Source: Eutreptiella sp. 'Long Island Sound 2002' (lineage: Eukaryota; Euglenozoa; Euglenophyceae; Eutreptiales; Eutreptiaceae). Taken from it: a stretch of DNA of 64,000 nucleotides. Both the position numbers and the translations under genes were made by a program. Positions 56,401 to 64,000 of the stretch are shown one piece after another (positions within the stretch are counted from its first letter, which is position 1; every line of letters starts with the position of its first letter). The notes below the pieces were generated by a model. It was given only the letters and a program-made list of their open reading frames with translations, was not told the origin of the DNA and did no database searches. The stretch lies in assembly GCA_964036045.1 (NCBI GenBank), contig OZ038381.1, positions 120,152,843 through 120,216,842 on the forward strand, in the 5' to 3' direction.

Positions 56401-59099
56401 GGGGCCAAGGGTCAGCAACACGTTTTAGCAGCAACAGCAGCAGCAACAAGCAGCAGCAAGCAGAAGGTCCAAAAGTCCTTGCGACCACACCGCGGCTCAA
56501 AACCGGCATCCAAGTAGCTCAAAACGACCGGGCAGCAAATGCGCATCACCACAAACAAGTTTCGTTGCATTTCGAGCCGTCTAGCTCGTTCTACGGCTAA
56601 CTTAGCGTCCAAAAATGGCCGTTTTTGGGCTGTTTTTGGCTGTTTTCAGGACGATCGTCCTGAAAGTTCAGGACGATCGCCGCTTCGCCAAGTAGGTCTT
56701 TCCGATGAGGGCCGTTGTTCTTTCATGGCGATTGGGCTATCAAAGGATGGCAAATGGGTGTTCAATAAGGCGTGTACCACGCCGTGGTGCCACGCGGTCG
56801 TCCATTTTGAGGTAAAAATGAGCCGTTTCTGATCCGTGTTTCAGCACAATCGTCCTGACCGTGGAGGTACATCCCTAAAGCAAGCGATCTTTCTTCAACG
56901 GTGATTTCCAATGCGTCCCACAAGACTAGGAACCAGCTCGGTCCTACTTTGAGTCTTGATTACCGAGCTGGGTTTACCCTGTCGAGGTTTTATACCACCT
57001 TTTTACCGAGCTGGGTTTACCTTGTCGAGGTTTTACACCACCTTTTAGGGGCCAAGGGTGAGCAACACGTTTTAGCAAGCAGCAGCAGCAGCAGCAAGCA
57101 GCAGCAGCAGGCGGTCCAAAAGTCCTTGCGACGACACCATTGCTCAAAACCGGCATCCAAGTAGCTCAAAACGACCGGGGGGCAAAGGGGCATCACCACA
57201 AACAAGTTTCGTTGCGTTTTGAGCCGCCTAGCCGGTTCTACGGCCGATTTGATGTCCCAAAATGGCCGTTTTTGGGCTGCTTTCAGGACGATCGTCCTGA
57301 GAACCCAGGACGATCGTCGGTGTGTCAAGTGGGCGTTTGCAATGAGGGCCGTTCTTCTTCCATGGCGATTGGGCTATCAAATGATGGCGAATGGATGTTA
57401 AACAAGGCATGTACCATGCGGTGGTGCCACACAGTGGTCCGTTTTGAGGTTAAAATGAGCCGTTTTTGAGCCATGTTTTAGGACGATCGTCTTGACCGTG
57501 GAGGCACACCTGCAAAGCAAGCCGTCTTTCTTCAACGGTGATCTCCAACACGTTACGCAAGATTAGGACCCAGCTCGGTCCTAGTTCGAGTCTTGATTAC
57601 CGAGCTGGGTTTACCCTGTCAAGGTTTTACACCACCTTTTAGGGGCCAAGGGTGAGCAACACGTTTTAGCAGCAACAGCAGCAGCAACAAGCAGCAGCAA
57701 GCAGAAGGTCCAAAAGTCCTTGCGACCACACCGCGGCTCAAAACCGGCATCCAAGTAGCTCAAAACGACCGGGCAGCAAATGCGCATCACCACAAACAAG
57801 TTTCGTTGCATTTCGAGCCGTCTAGCTCGTTCTACGGCTAACTTAGCGTCCAAAAATGGCCGTTTTTGGGCTGTTTTTGGCTGTTTTCAGGACGATCGTC
57901 CTGAAAGTTCAGGACGATCGCCGCTTCGCCAAGTAGGTCTTTCCGATGAGGGCCGTTGTTCTTTCATGGCGATTGGGCTATCAAAGGATGGCAAATGGGT
58001 GTTCAATAAGGCGTGTACCACTCCGTGGTGCCACGCGGTGGCCCATTTTGAGGTGAAAACAAGCCGTTTTTGAGCCAAGTTTGAGGACAATCGTTCCGAC
58101 CCTGGAGGCACAAGGCTAAAGCAAGCGGTCTTTCTTCGACGGTGATCTCCAATGCGTTACGCAAGACTAGGACCCAGCTCGGTCCTAGTTCGAGTCTTGA
58201 TTACCCGAGCTGGGTTTACCCTATCGAGGTTTACACTACCTTTTAGGGGCCAAGGGTGAGCAACACGTTTTAGCAGCAACAGCAGTAGCAGCAAGCAAAA
58301 GAAAGCAGAAGGTCCAAAAGTCCTTGCGACCACACCATGGCTCAAAACCGGCATCCAAGTAGCTCAAAGCGACCGGGGAGCAAACGCGCATCACCACAAA
58401 CAAGTTTCGTTGCGTTTTGAGCCGTCTAGCCCGTTCTACGGCCGATTTAGTGTCCCAAAACGGCCGTTTTGGGGCTGTTTTCACAACGATCGTCCTCAAA
58501 GTTCAGGACGATCGCCGGTGTGTCAAGTGGGCGTTTGCAATGAGGGCCGTTCTTCTTCCATGGCGATTGGGCTATCAAATGATGGCAAATGGGTGTTAAA
58601 CAAGGCATGTACCATGCGGTGGTGCCACACAGTGGTCCGTTTTGAGGTTAAAATGAGCCGTTTTTGAGCCATGTTTCAGGACAATCGTCTTGACCGTGGA
58701 GGCACATCTGCAAAGCAAGCCGTCTTTCTTCAACGGTGATCTCCAATGCGTTACGCAAGACTAGGACCCAGCTCGGTCCTAGTTCGAGTCTTGATTACCG
58801 AGCTGGGTTTACCCTGTCGAGGTTTTACACCACCTTTTAGGGGCCAAGGGTGAGCAACACGTTTTAGCAAGCAGCAAGCAGCAGCAGCAGCAGCAAGCAG
58901 CAAGCAGCAAAAGGTCCAAAAGTCCTTGCGACCACGACGTGGCTCAAAACTGTCATCCAAGTAGCTCAAAACGACCGGGCAGCCAAGGTGCATCACCACA
59001 AACAAATTTCGTTGCATTTCGAGCCGTCTAGCCCGTTCTACGGCCGATTTAGTGTCCAAAAATGGCCGTTTTTGGGCTGTTTTAAGGACGATCATCCTG
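47480..59099 (+). repeat. ~600-bp satellite, forward block 2
   Basis: About 19 monomers have starts near 47484, 48075, 48687, 49276, 49889, 50489, 51113, 51716, 52316, 52925, 53929, 54532, 55137, 55737, 56362, 56961, 57603, 58205 and 58797. The usual spacing is 590-640 bp. One 1004-bp interval holds a truncated extra monomer near 53465. Two sequence classes are mixed: class A with GCCGCTACGCCAAGCAGG and a TTCTTTCATGG end, and class B with GCCGGTGTGTCAAGTGGGCG and TTCTTCCATGG. Higher-order copies include 49.6-51.5 kb against 51.5-53.3 kb (offset ~1.81-1.83 kb). Confidence 0.92.
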
Positions 59100-60081
59100 T
59101 TTGCAAAAGGCGGAGCACAAGAACACTGCACAGAACTTGGGACAGCAGTACAAAGTATCACCAAGGCCGGTACCAATGCCGGCGATAGAAGCTGACCCCG
59201 CCCTCCAAAAGAGCCATGGCTGCCCGCCTGCAACGCGGACGCAGTCCCAGCACATAGCGGTCAACAGACGAGACTGACCCAACGCAAGAACCCGGGGATG
59301 AATCGGTCTCCCGCTCAGCACGTCAGACTGCCGCCACATGAGGCGCTGATCATGCTGGACCCAACCACACGCAACCATTTAACCCGTGAAGGGCGGGGTG
59401 CAGGTGCAACCCCCCCCCCAACTAAACTAGACTTGGCTGGGGTCCGGTGGGCGCATGGCCGGACCCACAAGAGGAGCGGCTGCCGTGGGTGGGTGGGCGG
59501 GTAAAGACAGAAAAACTGCCTAAGAAAGGAGGTGCAAACAAAAGTTGAAACGAGGTTCAACTAGTGTTTGCAAAAGGCGGAGCACAAGAACACTGCACAG
59601 AACTTGGGTATTCATTCTGTGCCGCACCCCTCCTTCCCCCCCCCCCCCCCGGCCCCAGCCACGCACTGGTGCCATCAGGAACCCGCTGGCCATAGCAGAG
59701 AACCCGAGGGGTGGAAACTGAGTTCTAAACCCCCTCCGAAACACCAACCAACGCAGAAAACTCCCCATGGGCCTTAGGGCCGCCACTGCAGTTTGCACAA
59801 GCACAGCACAAGAAAACTGCACAGAACCTTCCCCCCCCCCCCCCACAGCAACCGCAGGTCCCGCCAACGTGCACAGCGGTCCCGCATCTACCCAAGACAC
59901 GGCGCCGCGCTCATGGGCAAGGACCAACGGTTGAAGGGGAGTGGAAGTAGGGGCCGCGCCGGGCTCTTTGCCCACTTCAGCAGGAGTGCACCCGGCGGCC
60001 TCCACTCATGAGCCGATCAGTAATAGTCCACAGGCCTGGCAAGACTGGACCTAGGGCCGTATTCAGCTTACGGGCAGGTCC

Positions 60082-60873
60082 TTGGGACAGGCGGTCTGCC
60101 TCCGCCTGGGCACAAAGGCCTTGGCTCACTGGGCAGCGAATAGGGCGACCTCCTCTGCAGTCCTCAGAGCCTTCACCCGTCACGACGGCCTGCACATAGT
60201 TGCCGAACATGGAGAACAAAGGCCAATCAGCTGCCAGAACTGGTGGTCTGGGGGCCAGTGCTGCTCAATCCGCTGCCGCCAGAACTGTGTCTTGGAGGCC
60301 AGTGCTACTCAAACCGCGGCCGCCAGCACTGGTGGTCTGGAGGCCAATGCTGCTCGAACCGCTGCCGCCAAAATTGGTGGTCTGGAGGCCAAAGCTGTTC
60401 GAACCGCTGCCGCCAGGAATGGTGGCCTGGAGGCCATTGCTGCTCAAACTGCTGCTGCCAAACTTGGTTGCCTGGAGGCCAGTGCTGCTCAAACCGCTGC
60501 CGCCAGAACTGGTGGTCTGGAGGCCAGTGGTGCTCAAACCGCTTCTGCCAAAATTGGCGGTCTGGAGGCCAGTGCTGCTCGTACCGCTGCCGCCAGAAAT
60601 GGTGGTCTGGAGGTCAGTGCTGCTCAAACCGCAGCTGCCAAAATTGGTGCCTTGGAGGCCAGCGCTGCTCAAAACGCTGCTGCCAAAATTGGTGGTCTGG
60701 AGGTCGATGCTGCTCGAACCGCTGCCATCAGAACTGGTGGTCCGGAGGTCAGTGCCGCTCAAACCGCTGCCTGCCCTAAGGCCCATGGTGGGGAGGCATA
60801 TGTCCCCCTAAAAAGACAGAAAAACTGCCTAAGAAAGGAGGTGCAAACAAAAGTTGAAACAAGGTTCAACTAG
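60082..60873 (+). CDS. Possible repeat-protein ORF within the inserted element
   Basis: A 263-codon frame from ATG 60082 covers the 45-bp minisatellite and encodes 15-residue repeats (type TAAAKIGGLEASAAQ, about ten copies). These are Ala-rich and could be helical. The C-terminus (PLKRQKNCLRKEVQTK) comes from the element's 3' terminal sequence. Because 45 is a multiple of 3, other frames of the same strand and one minus frame are open too, so coding is doubtful. It is listed only because this frame is the longest and has the most protein-like repeat. Confidence 0.2.
   Translation: MGQAVCLRLGTKALAHWAANRATSSAVLRAFTRHDGLHIVAEHGEQRPISCQNWWSGGQCCSIRCRQNCVLEASATQTAAASTGGLEANAARTAAAKIGGLEAKAVRTAAARNGGLEAIAAQTAAAKLGCLEASAAQTAAARTGGLEASGAQTASAKIGGLEASAARTAAARNGGLEVSAAQTAAAKIGALEASAAQNAAAKIGGLEVDAARTAAIRTGGPEVSAAQTAACPKAHGGEAYVPLKRQKNCLRKEVQTKVETRFN
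60236..60775 (+). repeat. 45-bp minisatellite, about 12 copies, in the insertion
   Basis: The unit contains AACTGGTGGTCTGGAGGCC, AGTGCTGCTCAAACC and GCTGCCGCCA. Substitutions are frequent but unit length is constant at 45 bp throughout. Confidence 0.9.
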
Positions 60874-60875
60874 TG

Positions 60876-63800
60876 AAAAATCAGGATGATCGCCGGTGTG
60901 TCAAGTGGGCGTTTGCAATGAGGGCCGTTGTATCTCCATGGCGATTGGCCTATGAAATGATGGCAAATGGGTGTTCAATAAGGCGTGTACCACGCCGTGG
61001 TGCCACGCGGTCGTCCATTTTGAGGTAAAAATGAGCCGTTTCTGATCCGTGTTTCAGCACAATCGTCCTGACCGTGGAGGTACATCCCTAAAGCAAGCGG
61101 TCTTTCTTCAACGGTGATTTCCAATGCGTCCCACAAGACTAGGAACCAGCTCGGTCCTACTTTGAGTCTTGATTACCGAGCTGGGTTTACCCTGTCGAGG
61201 TTTTATACCACCTTTTTACCGAGCTGGGTTTACCTTGTCGAGGTTTTACACCACCTTTTAGGGGCCAAGGGTGAGCAACACGTTTTAGCAAGCAGCAGCA
61301 GCAGCAGCAAGCAGCAGCAGCAGGCGGTCCAAAAGTCCTTGCGACGACACCATTGCTCAAAACCGGCATCCAAGTAGCTCAAAACGACCGGGGGGCAAAG
61401 GGGCATCACCACAAACAAGTCTCGTTGCGTTTTGAGCCGCCTAGCCGGTTCTACGGCCGATTTGATGTCCCAAAATGGCCGTTTTTGGGCTGCTTTCAGG
61501 ACGATCGTCCTGAGAACCCAGGACGATCGTCGGTGTGTCAAGTGGGCGTTTGCAATGAGGGCCGTTCTTCTTCCATGGCGATTGGGCTATCAAATGATGG
61601 CGAATGGATGTTAAACAAGGCATGTACCATGCGGTGGTGCCACACAGTGGTCCGTTTTGAGGTTAAAATGAGCCGTTTTTGAGCCATGTTTTAGGACGAT
61701 CGTCTTGACCGTGGAGGCACATCTGCAAAGCAAGCCGTCTTTCTTCAACGGTGATCTCCAACACGTTACGCAAGATTAGGACCCAGCTCGGTCCTAGTTC
61801 GAGTCTTGATTACCGAGCTGGGTTTACCCTGTCAAGGTTTTACACCACCTTTTAGGGGCCAAGGGTGAGCAACACGTTTTAGCAGCAACAGCAGCAGCAA
61901 CAAGCAGCAGCAAGCAGAAGGTCCAAAAGTCCTTGCGACCACACCGCGGCTCAAAACCGGCATCCAAGTAGCTCAAAACGACCGGGCAGCAAATGCGCAT
62001 CACCACAAACAAGTTTCGTTGCATTTCGAGCCGTCTAGCTCGTTCCACGGCTAATTTAGCGTCCAAAAATGGCCGTTTTTGGGCTGTTTTTGGCTGTTTT
62101 CAGGACGATCGTCCTGAAAGTTCAGGACGATCGCCGCTTCGCCAAGCAGGTGTTTCCGATGAGGGCCGTTGTTCTTTCATGGCGATTGGGCTATCAAAGA
62201 ATGGCAAATGGGTGTTCAATAAGGCGTGTACCACTCCGTGGTGCCACGCGGTGGCCCATTTTGAGGTGAAAACAAGCCGTTTTTGAGCCAAGTTTGAGGA
62301 CAATCGTTCCGACCCTGGAGGCACAAGGCTAAAGCAAGCGGTCTTTCTTCGACGGTGATCTCCAATGCGTTACGCAAGACTAGGACCCAGCTCGGTCCTA
62401 GTTCGAGTCTTGATTACCCGAGCTGGGCTTACCCTGTTGAGGTTTACACTACCTTTTAGGGGCCAAGGGTGAGCAACACGTTTTAGCAGCAACAGCAGTA
62501 GCAGCAAGCAGTAGCAAGCAGAAGGTCCAAAAGTCCTTGCGACCACACCATGGCTCAAAACCGGCATCCAAGTAGCTCAAAACGACCGGGGAGCAAACGC
62601 GCATCACCACAAACAAGTTTCGTTGCGTTTTGAGCCGTCTAGCCCGTTCTACGGCCAATTTAGTGTCCCAAAACGGCCGTTTTGGGGCTGTTTTCACAAC
62701 AATCGTCCTCAAAGTTCAGGACGATCGCCGGTGTGTCAAGTGGGCGTTTGCAATGAGGGCCGTTCTTCTTCCATGGCGATTGGGCTATCAAATGATGGCG
62801 AATGGATGTTAAACAAGGCATGTACCATGCGGTGGTGCCACACAGTGGTCCGTTTTGAGGTTAAAATGAGCCGTTTTTGAGCCATGTTTCAGGACAATCG
62901 TCTTGACCGTGGAGGCACATCTGCAAAGCAAGCCGTCTTTGTTCAACGGTGATCTCCAATGCGTTACGCAAGACTAGGACCCAGCTCGGTCCTAGTTCCA
63001 GTCCTGATTACCGAGCTGGGTTTACCCTGTGGAGGTTTTACACCACCTTTTAGGGGCCAAGGGTGAGCAACACGTTTTAGCAGCAACAGCAGCAGCAGCA
63101 AGCAGCAGCAAGCAGAAGGTCCAAAAGTCCTTGCGACCACACCGCGGCTCAAAACCGGCATGCAAGTAGCTCTGAACGACCGGGAAGCCAAGGAGCATCA
63201 CCACAAACAAGTTTCGTTGCATTTCGAGCCGTCTAGCTCGTTCTACGGCCAATTTAGCGTCCAAAAATGGCCGTTTTTGGGCGGTTTTTGGCTGTTTTCA
63301 GGACGATCGTCCTGAAAGTTCAGGACGATCGCCGCTTCGCCAAGCAGGTGTTTCCGATGAGGGCCGTTGTTCTTTCATGGCGATTGGGCTATCAAATGAT
63401 GGCAAATGGGTGTTCAATAAGGCGTGTACCACTCCGTGGTGCCACGCGGTGGCCCATTTTGAGGTGAAAACAAGCCGTTTTTGAGCCAAGTTTGAGGACA
63501 ATCGTTCCGACCGTGGAGGCACAAGGCTAAAGCAAGCGGTCTTTCTTCGACGGTGATCTCCAATGCGTTACGCAAGACTAGGACCCAGCTCGGTCCTAGT
63601 TCGAGTCTTGATTACCGAGCTGGGTTTACCCTGTCGAGGTTTACACTACCTTTTAGGGGCCAAGGGTGAGCAACACGTTTTAGCAGCAGCAGCAGTAGCA
63701 GCAAGCAGTAGCAAGCAGAAGGTCGAAAAGTCCTTGCGACCACACCATGGCTCAAAACCGGCATGCAAGTAGCTCAAAATGACCGGGGAGCAAACGCGCA

Positions 63801-64000
63801 TCACCACAAACAAGTTTCGTTGCGTTTTGAGCCGTCTAGCCCGTTCTACGGCCGATTTAGTGTCCCAAAACGGCCGTTTTGGGGCTGTTTTCACGACGAT
63901 CGTCCTCAAAGTTCAGGACGATCGCCGGTGTGTCAAGTGGGCGTTTGCAATGAGGGCCGTTCTTCTTCCATGGCGATTGGGCTATCAAATGATGGCAAAT
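60876..64000 (+). repeat. ~600-bp satellite, forward block 3 (continues past the right edge)
   Basis: The monomer interrupted at 59099 resumes with AAAAATCAGGATGATCGCC. Further starts lie near 61175, 61815, 62416, 63012 and 63620. The stretch from about 61.0 to 62.5 kb is nearly identical to 56.8-58.3 kb (offset 4213 bp, or about 2.44 kb without the insertion). This is a four-monomer higher-order unit. Confidence 0.92.

Larger units (their letters stand above)
59100..60875 (+). mobile_element. Nested/tandem insertion of two related elements with CTAG 3' ends
   Basis: A ~1.77-kb sequence interrupts a satellite monomer; the empty site is seen at about 55415-55453. Element 1 (59100-59564) and element 2 (59567-60873) both start with TTTGCAAAAGGCGGAGCAC. 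Both end with GCAAACAAAAGTTGAAAC, then AGGTTCAACTAG. TG follows each end, and TG precedes the element at 59098-59099. The 3' end can form a hairpin (GTTGAA...TTCAAC) abutting CTAG, as in Helitrons. However, the 5' TC of canonical Helitrons is missing, and a TG duplication is not typical of them. A decayed third copy of the start lies at about 59793-59829. Element 1 has no supported gene. Element 2 carries the 45-bp minisatellite. It could instead be a non-autonomous element of another class. Confidence 0.7.

Noticed and set aside
42315-63909. Recurring ~80-residue minus-strand frames of the type MDTKSAVERARRLEMQRNLF and matching plus-strand frames
   Set aside because: They recur in every satellite monomer on both strands, change length with the AGC tract and are often broken. 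They follow the repeat and not codon constraint.

Overview
This window is nuclear DNA from a repeat-rich eukaryote. No bacterial operons, Shine-Dalgarno spacing or rRNA are visible. Instead there are long satellite arrays, tRNA-derived (Pol III-type) sequences, a likely spliced gene, and a transposon-type gene of a family I know best from mushroom-forming fungi. Very long G/C homopolymers and the mixture of protein types would fit an alga, another protist or a fungus with a large genome. I cannot fix the lineage from the sequence alone.

Layout. (1) 1-5.0 kb: minus-strand genes. One is cut by the left edge (start at 234). The other is a two-exon candidate (4629-919) joining a 2-oxoglutarate/Fe(II) dioxygenase-like region to a coiled-coil, NLS-bearing region. 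Five foldback elements built from an 11-bp unit sit beside these genes and inside the proposed intron. (2) 5.0-10.4 kb: mostly non-coding, with an ~83-bp tandem repeat, a decayed Cys-rich coding relic, a tRNA-like sequence and G tracts. (3) 10.4-25.1 kb: an almost continuous wall of tandem DNA. It consists of a 10-bp minisatellite, a 12-kb satellite made almost entirely of inverted repeats, a G-run minisatellite and GGGA/TGTGC simple repeats. (4) 25.8-29.2 kb: a broken minus-strand transposon-type gene carrying an internal deletion, an in-frame stop and a homopolymer frameshift. (5) 29.2-37.7 kb: short repeats, two tRNA-derived heads, a small coiled-coil ORF and two copies of a ~0.7-kb dispersed repeat. 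(6) 37.76-64.0 kb (right edge): a satellite with a ~600-bp monomer. It is forward, then inverted (42.19-47.48 kb), then forward again, with foldback sequence at both switches. Embedded in it are a gene for a protein with two zinc-ribbon repeats (40.0-40.6 kb), ten copies of a hairpin whose stem shows a compensatory base-pair change, and a recent 1.8-kb insertion (59.1-60.9 kb) with Helitron-like 3' ends and a 45-bp minisatellite.

The strongest candidates for something undescribed are the 11-bp foldback elements in and around introns, the all-palindrome satellite, the covarying hairpin series next to the zinc-ribbon gene, and the nested insertion. No joint biochemical pathway among the genes can be inferred. 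Many short ORFs in the arrays are by-products of repeat periods that keep frames open and are not reported as genes.
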